From: Geobacteraceae bacterium
GTDB lineage: Bacteria > Desulfobacterota > Desulfuromonadia > Geobacterales > Pseudopelobacteraceae
DNA: 64,000 nucleotides
NCBI GenBank assembly: GCA_027404165.1
Contig: DAHZCG010000004.1
Span: 65,354-129,353, forward strand
Reading direction: 5' to 3'
Shown: piece after piece, positions 55,221 to 63,214 of the stretch
Numbering within the stretch: the stretch's first letter is position 1
How the letters are laid out: each line of letters opens with the position of its first letter
Translations under genes and position numbers: made by a program
Notes under the pieces: model-generated
Databases searched by the model: none
Told to the model about the DNA's origin: nothing
Seen by the model: the letters and a program-made list of their open reading frames with translations, nothing else

Positions 55221-55755
55221 GAAAGATAGATAGCATACTAACTATTATTATGCAATATATTTTTGATGGTGTTGTTTTGGATTGTTAACTTGCGAGATAT
55301 ACGTGATAAATCTATATAGCGCCCAATTTGGGCAGAATTCGGTAGACTGAATTAGGATATAGTCAGTATGCGGACAAATCCAGGCACTGGCGGGAGACTA
55401 TAATAAACGACTGGGGTTCCTACGATTGTTGCAGTTTCTCTTTCAATCAATATCATTAAGCTTTCTCATCAGAATTGTTGGTTGAAAGTATTTTTGAAGT
55501 ATTCAGACGTGTAAACAGGGAGATACCCAAAATATGCAACAAACTGGAAGGGCATAGGCGCAACCATTTATCGATTTATCGTCAGCACATAGGACTGATC
55601 ACATAATGCCCAAACCTAGAAGCAAAGATGTGCTATTTAAGCCTTGTCCTTATAGCTTATAGCTAAGTCATTTTAACTATCTTTATTTTACTTTCTGGCA
55701 TAACGTAAATCTGTTTTTTGTGTGCTTAAATTTTAGTCAAGTAAAAGGAGGATGT
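55221..55755. other. Divergent control region, marR operon and ompA-like gene
   Basis: This 535-bp AT-rich region has no supported gene. The marR operator candidate lies at one end. At the other, AAGGAGG precedes the OmpA-like ATG, and a TTATAGCTTATAGCT stretch near 55650 may belong to its promoter, although I cannot fix -35/-10 boxes with confidence. The middle holds nothing recognisable. Confidence 0.4.
55233..55253 (-). promoter_or_regulatory. Candidate MarR operator
   Basis: A 21-bp imperfect palindrome of the form GCATAxTAAx-N-xTTAxTATGC has eight of ten half-site positions paired. It lies 13 bases upstream of the marR start. The position over the expected promoter fits autorepression by the MarR protein. 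Confidence 0.5.
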
Positions 55756-57213
55756 ATGAAAAAGAAACTTGTTGCATTGATACTGTCCAGCGCAGTCCTG
55801 AGTATCACGGCGGCTCCCGCTATCGCCGGTGAGAGAGATGGAGCGTTTTCCATTTCGCCTTTTGTCGGTGGTTACACCTTCGACGGTGTTCAGCATCTGG
55901 AAACCGCGCCTGTGTTTGGATTGCGCCTCGGGTACGATCTGACAAAGAACTGGGGCGCTGAAGCGGTTGGTGATTACCTGGCGACAGATGGGACTCGCTC
56001 GGAAAGAAGCATTAACGCATTATCCTATCGTCTGGATGTACTCTATAACTTCATGCCAGACGGACCGCTGGTGCCCTACCTTGCTGTGGGCGGCGGTGGC
56101 ATTACAGCCGGTCATGGATCTAATTTCCAGGCTGGTGGCAGCAACACCAGCGCAACTGCCAATGTAGGCGGGGGACTCAAGTACTTCCTGACCGACTCGA
56201 TTGCATTGCGCGGCGATGCCCGTCAGTTGTTTGTTTTTGAAAATCCTAATAGCCCTAAATACAACTGGGAATACACTGCAGGGCTCACCTTCCTCTTGGG
56301 TGGCAAGCAAGCGGCAGCTCCTGCTCCGGTTCAGCCGCCACCGGCTCCAGCTGCCCCAACAAGCAGCCTTGATGTAGCGCCTGGTTCGATCACAAAAGGG
56401 GAAACGGCCACTCTCAGCTGGACTTCCCAAAACGCCACAAACTGCGATATCAAGCCGAATATCGGGTCGGTAAAACCCCAGGGGAGCATGACCATCACAC
56501 CTTCGTCCGACACCACCTATAGCCTGTCGTGCAATGGCCCTGGCGGCACATCGAACAGCTCCGCGAATATTGCAGTTGCTGCTCCGCCACTGCCGAAAGC
56601 CCCGACAAGCAGCCTGTCGGCAACCCCTGCCTCCATAACAAAGGGTGAATCAGCCACGCTCAACTGGACATCACAAAATACCTCGAAGTGTGCTATTCAA
56701 CCTGTTATCGGCTCCGTCCAGACGCAGGGTAGTATGAGCACCACACCCGCAGAAAACACCTCCTACACATTGACCTGCGAAGGCGCAGGCGGAGTTACTA
56801 CAAGTGTGGCCAACGTAGCCGTTATTGTCCCTCCACCGGTAGAAATTCCGAAAGCCGCCGCCAAGCTCTGCAGCCCAACAGTAATCGATATCCAGTTTGA
56901 TACCAACAAGTCCAACATCAAACCCCAGTATAAAAATGAGTTGAAAACACTGGCCGATTTCCTCAAGGAATTCCCGAACGCCAAAGGGGTTATCGAAGGA
57001 CATACCGACAATGTTGGCAACAAGGCGAGCAACATGAAGCTCTCACAGCGGCGTGCTGATAGCGTTCGTAGCTACCTCATCAAGACTTTCGGAATTGCAC
57101 CTGAGCGTATCAAAGCTGAGGGTTATGGCCCTACCAAGCCTGTGGCCGACAACAAGACCAAGGAAGGCAAGGCTAAAAACCGCCGTATTGAAGCTAACTT
57201 CATCTGTGAGTAA
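55756..57213 (+). CDS. OmpA-type outer-membrane protein with two Ig-like repeats and peptidoglycan-binding domain
   Basis: ATG at 55756 after AAGGAGG gives 485 residues. A signal peptide ends near APAIAG. An eight-stranded OmpA-like barrel follows (about 25-185, FSISPFVGGYTFDG to YTAGLTFLLGG), then a Pro/Ala linker. Two tandem Ig-like repeats of about 80 residues come next (SITKGETATLSWTSQN, SITKGESATLNWTSQN), each with two Cys placed for a disulfide. The C-terminal OmpA domain contains IQFDTNKSNIKPQYKNEL, EGHTDNVGNKASN and LSQRRADSVRSYLI. It anchors the outer membrane to peptidoglycan. The Ig repeats between barrel and anchor are an unusual spacer. Confidence 0.93.
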   Translation: MKKKLVALILSSAVLSITAAPAIAGERDGAFSISPFVGGYTFDGVQHLETAPVFGLRLGYDLTKNWGAEAVGDYLATDGTRSERSINALSYRLDVLYNFMPDGPLVPYLAVGGGGITAGHGSNFQAGGSNTSATANVGGGLKYFLTDSIALRGDARQLFVFENPNSPKYNWEYTAGLTFLLGGKQAAAPAPVQPPPAPAAPTSSLDVAPGSITKGETATLSWTSQNATNCDIKPNIGSVKPQGSMTITPSSDTTYSLSCNGPGGTSNSSANIAVAAPPLPKAPTSSLSATPASITKGESATLNWTSQNTSKCAIQPVIGSVQTQGSMSTTPAENTSYTLTCEGAGGVTTSVANVAVIVPPPVEIPKAAAKLCSPTVIDIQFDTNKSNIKPQYKNELKTLADFLKEFPNAKGVIEGHTDNVGNKASNMKLSQRRADSVRSYLIKTFGIAPERIKAEGYGPTKPVADNKTKEGKAKNRRIEANFICE

Positions 57214-57307
57214 ACGTTTGATATAGCTTGAAGTAACAGGCCATACCGAAATATATGAGATAACGATGTTCATTTTACTAAGAAAATTCAAATACGGGGG
57301 ATTTGCA

Positions 57308-57676
57308 ATGAAAAAAGAATTATCTGCTCTGGTTGCCGCTCTGGTTGCGGTTTCTTTCTCTAGCGTGTTATTTGCTGCTGAACCAGCGGGACAATATTCA
57401 CCAGCCTCGGATCTGCTTAAAAAGGAGCAGACACTGAAAGATAAAGCATCGACAAAAGAAGGGATCATCAAGGATAAGATGCTAAAGAAACAAGCTGAAA
57501 TTCAGCAGAAAAAGAAAAAACAGGAAGAAAAGGCTCTTGAAGCAAAGACAAAGAAGAACAAAGCAAAAGAGGCTCTTAAAAAGAAGAAAGAGAAGACCTC
57601 CAAGGATGTGAAGGAAATCAAGAATCAGACGAACAAGGATTTCAACGACATCAAGGGCCTTAAGGACGTTAAATAG
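57308..57676 (+). CDS. Exported Lys-rich coiled-coil protein
   Basis: ATG at 57308 after GGGGGAT gives 122 residues. A signal peptide (MKKELSALVAALVAVSFSS, cleaved near FAAE) is followed by an almost entirely helical, highly basic region (KKQAEIQQKKKKQEEKALEAK, KEALKKKKEKTSKDVKEIK). It has no Cys and no enzyme motif. Its likely place is the periplasm, where it could bind peptidoglycan, LPS or DNA. It lies 95 bases after the OmpA-like gene and before a strong terminator, so the two may share a transcript. No family recognised. Confidence 0.75.
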   Translation: MKKELSALVAALVAVSFSSVLFAAEPAGQYSPASDLLKKEQTLKDKASTKEGIIKDKMLKKQAEIQQKKKKQEEKALEAKTKKNKAKEALKKKKEKTSKDVKEIKNQTNKDFNDIKGLKDVK

Positions 57677-57731
57677 TCACGGCTCATCCTAAAGAGAGAA
57701 CGTCAATTTGTAGGGACAGTTTTAGTACAAT

Positions 57732-57758
57732 AGGCCCCCCGGCAAAACCGGGGGGCCT
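57732..57758. terminator. Strong rho-independent-type hairpin
   Basis: AGGCCCCCCGG-CAAAA-CCGGGGGGCCT is a perfect 11-bp stem with a 5-base loop, between the convergent Lys-rich protein gene and the YidB-like gene. There is only a weak T tract (ACGTTTT) on the plus side. It can serve both directions. Confidence 0.8.
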
Positions 57759-57864
57759 CAAACGTTTTACAGTTCCGGGATAATGTGGAAACTCCCAGCT
57801 GAGAACCGCTCAAAGTTTACGTGATCAAGTTGAGCTGCCCCTTTGCTATCCGGATGAATCATGT

Positions 57865-58275
57865 TCAGGATAATTTGCTCTTAAAAAACTCCAGCCCTTT
57901 TTCCAGCACCCCACCTTCCGGGATGACGCCATCCGGAGTGAGTTTGTCGATTAATCCGGGGAGATGCTGGGCAAGCATGGAACTCACCTCAGAACGGGAT
58001 AATCCAGCCTTTGCAGCAAGGTTCTGAATCGTTTCACTGCCAATAACATTATTGATCTGGTCAGCGTCGATAGGCTGATTTTCGCCTGTCCCGACCCACG
58101 ATGAAACAATATCTTCCAGTCCCCTATCCTTGAATGATTGGACCAGTCCGCTTAACCCGCCCGACTGGTTACTTGAAAGCATATTCACAAAACTGCTCAA
58201 AAGCTCCGAGCTTTGCCCTTCAGCACCGCCAAAGATGCCTTGAGCCTTGCTGGCTAATTCGTCAAATAGTCCCAT
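57865..58275 (-). CDS. YidB-like protein (DUF937)
   Basis: The protein has 136 residues. MGLFDELASKAQGIFGG, GLSGLVQSFKDRGLEDIVSSWVGTGENQPI and LAAKAGLSRSEVSSMLAQHLPGLIDKLTP are the DUF937/YidB hallmarks. It is soluble and Gly/Ser-rich with no signal peptide. The function of the family is not established. The start follows GAGGAG. It is the last of several minus-strand envelope genes. Confidence 0.88.
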   Translation of the reverse strand: MGLFDELASKAQGIFGGAEGQSSELLSSFVNMLSSNQSGGLSGLVQSFKDRGLEDIVSSWVGTGENQPIDADQINNVIGSETIQNLAAKAGLSRSEVSSMLAQHLPGLIDKLTPDGVIPEGGVLEKGLEFFKSKLS

Positions 58276-58320
58276 AGTAAACTCCTCAGTTGTCTTTGAT
58301 TGTGCATTAAGTTATCTCGT

Positions 58321-58881
58321 TCACTTCTGTAACCCCTTCTTAGCTTCGCGATATCCCGCCTTTACAGCTTCAGCTTCTGACATGTAGCTTCCCTGCTTCG
58401 TCTTACCGTACCAAGAGCTGCCGAATCGATGAAATATCTTTGAATCAGGGTTCACCCATACCATATTCTTGTCGGCGGGAGGTTGCTGAACTGTCCTGGC
58501 GGGCTTGGCTGTTGTGGTCGCCGCCTTGGGTGCCACTGTTTTTGGAGTTGCGGCAGAAGCGGCACCGGTTGTTACAAGAGGCGTCAGCTTTTCGATGTTC
58601 TTGGCAGAAACGCCAGCCTTGGCAAGACCGGCCGGCGAGGTATAGGGTCTTCCGGCAATGATTTTTTTTGCTGTAGCAGGGCCAACGCCGGGCAGCTTCT
58701 CCAGGTCAGCCTGCGAAGCACTATTAAGATCGACTTTTTTGCCGGATGGCTGGTTTAGCTCCGCCTTAGGCTTTGCAGGAGCCGAGGGCTTGGGTGCTGC
58801 ACTGGCACCGTTTGGTGAGAGTGCAAAAGCTAAGGTTACTGATGCCAGGATCAACAGACCTTTGGTCAGACTTTTTTTCAT
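58321..58881 (-). CDS. Exported helix-hairpin-helix (ComEA-like) protein
   Basis: ATG at 58881 after GGAGG gives 186 residues. A signal peptide (MKKSLTKGLLILASVTLAFA to ASAA) leads to a Pro/Ala/Lys linker, then a ComEA-type helix-hairpin-helix: VDLNSASQADLEKLPGVGPATAKKII. A second Ala/Thr/Pro-rich linker follows, and finally a short domain with VWVNPDSKIFHRFGSSWYGKT and a GSYMSEAEAVKAGYREAKK helix, which recalls a nuclease-associated or metal-binding tail of unknown role. Periplasmic non-specific DNA binding is likely. A role in DNA uptake is possible but unproven. Confidence 0.85.
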   Translation of the reverse strand: MKKSLTKGLLILASVTLAFALSPNGASAAPKPSAPAKPKAELNQPSGKKVDLNSASQADLEKLPGVGPATAKKIIAGRPYTSPAGLAKAGVSAKNIEKLTPLVTTGAASAATPKTVAPKAATTTAKPARTVQQPPADKNMVWVNPDSKIFHRFGSSWYGKTKQGSYMSEAEAVKAGYREAKKGLQK

Positions 58882-58913
58882 TGGAAACCTCCATAAAGCT
58901 TGGTCAAATAGGG

Positions 58914-58941
58914 ACCGGGGAAGCCGCACGACTTCCCCGGT
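58914..58941. terminator. Hairpin terminator candidate
   Basis: ACCGGGGAAG-N8-CTTCCCCGGT is a perfect 10-bp stem between the small periplasmic protein gene and the HhH-protein gene. On the minus strand it is followed by CCCTATTT. It probably ends or attenuates transcription of the upstream gene. Confidence 0.65.
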
Positions 58942-58970
58942 TCGCCCCCGGCACGGGCTTTTAATAGTTT

Positions 58971-59252
58971 TTACTTCTTCTTGGCAGCCTTGGCAGCACT
59001 CTTAACATCGATGGAAGCGGCTTTCATGGTGTACGTAACCGTCACCTTGCTACCTACTTTGAGATCGCCGGTTGTCTTTGTATCTTTATCCCTTGCTATC
59101 TCCCACTTCTCTTTTCCTTTCTGGACAACAACCATGTTGTCTTTCATTTCCAAAACCGGCCCGGTCACCTGATAGGTCCTGGTGGGTGCGCCGGCAAAGG
59201 CGCTTGATGCTGCAAGCAGTGTGAGTCCGGCTAACGTGGCGGTAAATTTCAT
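58971..59252 (-). CDS. Small exported beta-rich protein
   Basis: The protein has 93 residues. A signal peptide (MKFTATLAGLTLLAASSAFA) is followed by a short OB-like or SH3-like domain (YQVTGPVLEMKDNMVVVQKG, LKVGSKVTVTYTM) and a Lys/Ala-rich tail. The pattern is like small periplasmic DUF5666-type proteins, but I cannot assign the family firmly. AAGGAGG precedes the ATG. It is found next to mscL and may be co-expressed in osmotic or envelope stress. Confidence 0.75.
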   Translation of the reverse strand: MKFTATLAGLTLLAASSAFAGAPTRTYQVTGPVLEMKDNMVVVQKGKEKWEIARDKDTKTTGDLKVGSKVTVTYTMKAASIDVKSAAKAAKKK

Positions 59253-59280
59253 GTGTGACCTCCTTGTTTGGTGTGATAAA

Positions 59281-59682
59281 TCATTTTTGTTTGAGTAAAT
59301 CCCGAATTTCCGCGAGCAACACCTCTTGATTGGGTGGTGCAGCCGGTGCCGCAGGTGCTTCTGCCTCTTTTCTCTTGAGTGAGTTCATGCCCTTTACTGC
59401 CATAAATATTGCAAAGGCAATGATTATGAAATCTATAATCGTCTGCAGAAATTTTCCGTAGCTGATTACCACCGCCGGCTTTTTATCAATGGCTTCCTGG
59501 ACAATAATTGATAAATTTGAAAAATCTACGCCGCCCATTGCGACACCTATTGGCGGCATGATCACATCGCCAACGAGGGATGTAATTATCTTGCCAAATG
59601 CACCGCCGATGATAATGCCTACCGCCATGTCAACAACATTTCCCTTTACTGCGAACTCCTTGAACTCTTTAAGCATGCCCAT
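59281..59682 (-). CDS. mscL: Large-conductance mechanosensitive channel
   Basis: The 133 residues have the typical MscL layout. The N-terminal amphipathic helix is [20 protein letters not shown], followed by TM1 ([26 protein letters not shown]) and a periplasmic loop with VDFSNLS. TM2 ([28 protein letters not shown]) and the C-terminal helix bundle ([13 protein letters not shown]) complete it. It forms the emergency osmotic release channel. GGAGG precedes the ATG. Confidence 0.97.
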   Translation of the reverse strand: MGMLKEFKEFAVKGNVVDMAVGIIIGGAFGKIITSLVGDVIMPPIGVAMGGVDFSNLSIIVQEAIDKKPAVVISYGKFLQTIIDFIIIAFAIFMAVKGMNSLKRKEAEAPAAPAAPPNQEVLLAEIRDLLKQK

Positions 59683-59716
59683 GATGACACCCTCCTGGTG
59701 AATTTATTTTTTCGGT

Positions 59717-60739
59717 TTAAAACGCGTATTGAAGTCCAAGCAAAAAATTCGAATCAGTTTTTTTTATGCCGTTTGCTGGTGCGTTATCGTATTCAAGTAT
59801 ATTGGCCAGTTTCATTGACCAGGCGGAACCCAGGCTTGTGGAGATTGCCGCCTCATTTCTCAGACTAAAGTCAGAACTATTTTCAAGACTTGGATACAGG
59901 ACAAAATTATTGGTGAACATTATGGTCTCACTAATTTTGTAGCGATAATTAGCTGCCAACCGGGCACTTATCCAGCTTTTGTCATTAGCGACCTTGAGGT
60001 CTTCTGAAAAATAGGTGAGGCCGGCTTCCAGCGCAAGGGACTTTCTTGGCTCATCCCACACCTGGTAACCGACACCGGGACCAACAATTGTCCGAAGATT
60101 TAGATCTTTAAATTTATCGTTAAGAAGTTCAACGCCCAAATACCCATAAAACTTCTTGGTGAAGAAATAATCGTACTTCAATGATCCATAGAAGCTTCGT
60201 GAAGACAATGTGTCTTTTTCTTCAGAAATGTCATACAAAAAGTGCACGCTGAATCTATCGTTATCACTCCGGCGGGCAGCATCGACCCCAAGCCTGAAAG
60301 CACTCCTGTCAGTATTCCCTGTCTGGTAGTTACCTGCAGCAACCACTGATCCACTCCATTGACTCACCGGTGGAGGGTTGATCATCGATATGTTTTTCAC
60401 GTCAATCACTATACGGTTCCCCCCGGCAACCTGTTCTACCACAATGACTCCGTCTGCGCCTGTTTTAAGATTCCCTTTAAACACTTCGCCGTCCTTCATC
60501 TGAATTTCCACGGGGCGATCGGTAGTAATGCCAATTATTTTAGATGCCATAAGCTTAATCGGCTCGGAATAATCGGATGTGAGGGACAAATAATCACCGG
60601 TAAGGTTTGTTACAGTTCCCATTATGTGAACCCCGTTGTCCATAATGATTTCATCTGCATATGCTTTCAGTGGAAATAGAGCGCCCAATCCGGTAATAAA
60701 AAACAAAAAAATGGTGCTGGCAGAAAACTTTTGCAACAT
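59717..60739 (-). CDS. DUF481 outer-membrane protein (YdiY-like, salt-induced)
   Basis: The protein has 340 residues. A signal peptide (FLFFITGLGALFPLKAYA) leads to an N-terminal beta domain (IIMDNGVHIMGTVTNLTGDY, GEVFKGNLKTGADGVI). A 12-or-so-strand barrel follows (WSGSVVAAGNYQTGNTDRS, FYGYLGVELLNDKFKDL) that ends in the aromatic LGLQYAF. DUF481 proteins are predicted outer-membrane barrels, some of them salt-induced. The position between mscL and mscS fits osmotic adaptation. Function otherwise unknown. Confidence 0.88.
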   Translation of the reverse strand: MLQKFSASTIFLFFITGLGALFPLKAYADEIIMDNGVHIMGTVTNLTGDYLSLTSDYSEPIKLMASKIIGITTDRPVEIQMKDGEVFKGNLKTGADGVIVVEQVAGGNRIVIDVKNISMINPPPVSQWSGSVVAAGNYQTGNTDRSAFRLGVDAARRSDNDRFSVHFLYDISEEKDTLSSRSFYGSLKYDYFFTKKFYGYLGVELLNDKFKDLNLRTIVGPGVGYQVWDEPRKSLALEAGLTYFSEDLKVANDKSWISARLAANYRYKISETIMFTNNFVLYPSLENSSDFSLRNEAAISTSLGSAWSMKLANILEYDNAPANGIKKTDSNFLLGLQYAF

Positions 60740-60838
60740 GACTTATTCTCCTTTCAGAGTTTGTGGCTGCTAACTGTTATTTCCAAGTTTTTGAGCAATA
60801 GCCATGTTGCCAGTTATTATTTGTCATAAACTTTATCT

Positions 60839-61660
60839 TTAGTATTGGTTTTGGACCATGACCAGTTGTGCCTGCATCGGTGCCGGGAAGCCGGCTGCGG
60901 CGAGGGCTTCGCGTATAGTTTTGTTGCCGTCGAAGTAAACCTGCCAATAGTGGTCGTTATGGCAGAAAGGCCGAACGGCAAGTACTGGACCGACCAAGTT
61001 GAATTCCAGAATCTCAACTTCAACCGGCGGTTTTGACAGAACATTGGGCACCAATGCCAGCTTTTCGCGCAAAACCAGCATGGCCGCAACATGGTCGGCG
61101 CTGCCGGCCAACTGGCATTTCAGCTCGACCCTGCGGTAATCATTTGCGGTGAAATTCTGGATGGTATCGCTGAAAATCTTGCCGTTTCCGATCATCGTCT
61201 TGACGTTGTCCGGCGTGTTGACCGTGGTTACAAATAGGCCGATCTCCGTGATAGTGCCGGTTACCCCGCCGGCGGTTATGAAATCGCCTACCTTGAACGG
61301 ATGCAGCACAACCAGGAAAATACCCGCCGCCAGGTTTGAAAGAAGTCCTCCCCAGGCTGCACCGATTGCAATACCGATACCTGCCACCAGGGCGGCAAAG
61401 GTAGTGGTCTGGAACCCGCAATACCCGAGAATGGCTACGACCAAGACGATGTTCAACGTCACGGCAACGAAATTGCCGAGATAGCGCATCAGGGTCGGGT
61501 CAACCTTTTGCTTCTCCAACACCCGCTGCAGCATCTTCCCAACCAATCCGATCAGCCAGCGCCCGACGATCCAAAACAAGATGACAGCGAGCAGTTTGGT
61601 ACCCATCTCGGTGATGTAGTTTGCTGCAATCTGCTGATACTGATTGATGTTTTCCATTTT
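60839..61660 (-). CDS. mscS: Small-conductance mechanosensitive channel
   Basis: ATG at 61660 after AAGGAG gives 273 residues. Three membrane helices lie near the N-terminus, the third being the Gly/Ala-rich pore helix AALVAGIGIAIGAAWGGLLSNLAAG. VLHPFKVGDFI and TEIGLFVTTVNTPDNVKTMIGNGKI form the beta domain, and the C-terminal alpha/beta domain follows. Length and motifs are those of the plain E. coli-type MscS. It is encoded beside DUF481 and mscL. Confidence 0.95.
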   Translation of the reverse strand, partial: KMENINQYQQIAANYITEMGTKLLAVILFWIVGRWLIGLVGKMLQRVLEKQKVDPTLMRYLGNFVAVTLNIVLVVAILGYCGFQTTTFAALVAGIGIAIGAAWGGLLSNLAAGIFLVVLHPFKVGDFITAGGVTGTITEIGLFVTTVNTPDNVKTMIGNGKIFSDTIQNFTANDYRRVELKCQLAGSADHVAAMLVLREKLALVPNVLSKPPVEVEILEFNLVGPVLAVRPFCHNDHYWQVYFDGNKTIREALAAAGFPAPMQAQLVMVQNQY

Positions 61661-61814
61661 CCGACTCCTTTTTGATGTGGTAGTCCAAGGCACGCCAAAT
61701 TACAGTAAGATCAAATCCACAAAATCTTAAATAATATTTTTTAGTTTATCAGAAACTATTACAACCACAAGTCAGCACAGCCACAAAATAATACTCAGGT
61801 ACTTTGGGCCTGAG

Positions 61815-61842
61815 TTGACATCATTATTATTAGTTGTACTGT
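61815..61842 (+). promoter_or_regulatory. Promoter candidate for the small secreted-protein gene
   Basis: -35 TTGACA (61815-61820), a 16-bp AT-rich spacer and -10 TACTGT (61837-61842), 75 bases upstream of the ATG at 61918. It lies in the 257-bp divergent region opposite mscS. Confidence 0.45.
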
Positions 61843-61917
61843 TTTAGCAACAAAACATTCTGCAGTATTCACGGAGTTCAAAACTTTGCAACGCCAACAA
61901 AAAAAGGGGGGTTCAAC

Positions 61918-62196
61918 ATGTCACACAAGACTATCCTTTACAGTGTACGCATCGGCATCGTTACAGCTATTTTTTCAGCAGGCTACATCTGCGGTTCATT
62001 GCCCCAGCACAACGCTAATGCACAGATGGGGGACTTTGGCAGTAATTTGCTAAAGCAAGCATCCGAAAGCGGTGGTGCTCTTGGAAGTGTCGCTCAGCTT
62101 GGTACGACAATAACTGATATGGAAAAAAATGTTAGCGGCCTGCAAAAAAACATTGATACGCTGAAGAAAGTGAAAACAATGCTGGGCGGGAAATAA
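61918..62196 (+). CDS. Small exported or membrane-anchored protein, unknown
   Basis: ATG at 61918 after GGGGGG gives 92 residues. A hydrophobic N-terminal segment (YSVRIGIVTAIFSAGYICG) is a signal or anchor. The mature part is a Gly/Ser stretch and an amphipathic helix with heptads (LGTTITDMEKNVSGLQKNIDTLKKVKTML), probably a coiled coil. No family recognised. The gene is monocistronic and followed by the integrase remnant. Confidence 0.7.
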   Translation: MSHKTILYSVRIGIVTAIFSAGYICGSLPQHNANAQMGDFGSNLLKQASESGGALGSVAQLGTTITDMEKNVSGLQKNIDTLKKVKTMLGGK

Positions 62197-62281
62197 AAAT
62201 TCAAGAGAATAAGAGTGGCTGAATCTAGCTTAGGCCAACTGGTGCTGGTTTTTAACGTGTTACACTCCTGGTGCGATATAC

Positions 62282-62621
62282 TTGGAGAGAAGGATTCCCG
62301 TTACGCAGGTCATTGGCAGGATTCTGGATGATGCCATGAATTCGGCAGATGCTGATTATCTCTTTACCATGGAAAACGGCAAGCATTTTTCAGCGGAGTT
62401 GTTCCAGCGAAGAGTGTGGGTAAAAGCGATGAAGGCCTGGCATCGCGTACCGAAAGCCCTAAGCGACACGTCATACGTTCGCAGCGTGGGCGCTGACTAT
62501 CCGCACCGACCAGAACCGGCTTATGAATCTCTTGGGGCATGCGAGCAAGCAGATGTTTTTTGAGGTGTACGGAAACCATACTGAGTGGTTGGAACAGGAC
62601 CGGCTGGCAATTCTGAGGTAA
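62282..62621 (+). pseudogene. Frameshifted tyrosine-recombinase (phage integrase) C-terminal remnant
   Basis: The first frame gives FTMENGKHFSAELFQRRVW and KAWHRVPKAL. The conserved Arg-His box (CGACAC, near 62467) lies in a second frame. The end, AWALTIRTDQNRLMN then LLGHASKQMFFEVYGNH with the catalytic His and Tyr, is in a third and stops at 62621. The sequence is intact enough to identify the catalytic domain but carries two frameshifts and lacks the N-terminal arm- and core-binding domains. It marks a past integration next to tRNA-Gly. Confidence 0.85.
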
Positions 62622-62655
62622 TTTGGCAGGGATTCAAAAACCCGGGCAAAAGAAT

Positions 62656-62701
62656 AGCCCCGGCCACATGCAAAATTTTCTGCGAAAGCCGGGGCTTTTT
62701 G
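62656..62701. terminator. Terminator hairpin between integrase remnant and tRNA
   Basis: AGCCCCGGC (62656-62664) and GCCGGGGCT (62688-62696) pair around a 23-base loop, followed by TTTTT on the plus strand. It also lies just downstream of the minus-strand tRNA and could end its transcript. Confidence 0.7.
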
Positions 62702-62732
62702 CCCTTAACTACTTAAAGTAGTTGGTATTTTT

Positions 62733-62807
62733 TGGAGCGGGAAACGGGATTCGAACCCGCGACTTCGACCTTGGCAAGGTCGCACTCTACCACTGAGTTA
62801 CTCCCGC
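62733..62807 (-). tRNA. tRNA-Gly, anticodon GCC
   Basis: The minus-strand cloverleaf is complete: acceptor GCGGGAG/TTCCCGC (one G-U), D arm with AGTGGT, anticodon stem CGACC/GGTCG with loop TTGCCAA, and T arm GCGGG-TTCGAAT-CCCGT. The discriminator is T, and the terminal CCA is encoded. Confidence 0.95.
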
Positions 62808-63214
62808 AAGCGCGATTCCCAATGTAGCATGGCTGCCGTCATGGAGAAAAGGGCCTGCAGCTCCGGTTTCCCATCCCTGCAGGCCCTTGGGTGCGCTAAC
62901 GGGTTGACCATTCAACCCCTTCGTGCCGGGCGTGTTGCGCGGGTGGCGGAAATATTTCTTCTGGGACGAAAAAGCGGTCCCGGCTTTAGCCGGGACCGCT
63001 TTCCCCTCGAGCGGCAAGGCTCGAAGCGGTGGATTGATGGAATTGGCTGGGGCGTCCAGGACGCCTCTCAGGCTGGCCTGAACGCCTAGGCCTCAGCCAC
63101 CTCGCAAGTCCAAGTTCTGTTCTGTCTACTGCCGGATGAATCCACTGGACCACCTCCTTTCCTGCGTGCTTCCAGTTCACCACCACCGCCCCCCCTTTTG
63201 CAACCCCGCTTCGC
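62808..63214. other. G+C-rich intergenic region with two terminator hairpins
   Basis: This separates the tRNA from the end of the transglycosylase gene, which reads toward it. AAAGCGGTCCCGGC-ttta-GCCGGGACCGCTTT (62971-63002) is a perfect 14-bp stem, and on the minus strand it is followed by a T run, so it terminates that gene. A second stem, GGGCCTGCAG (62851-62860) with CTGCAGGCCC (62877-62886), also precedes TTTT on the minus strand. The short palindrome GGCGTCCAGGACGCC is near 63050. No convincing gene is present. Confidence 0.65.
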
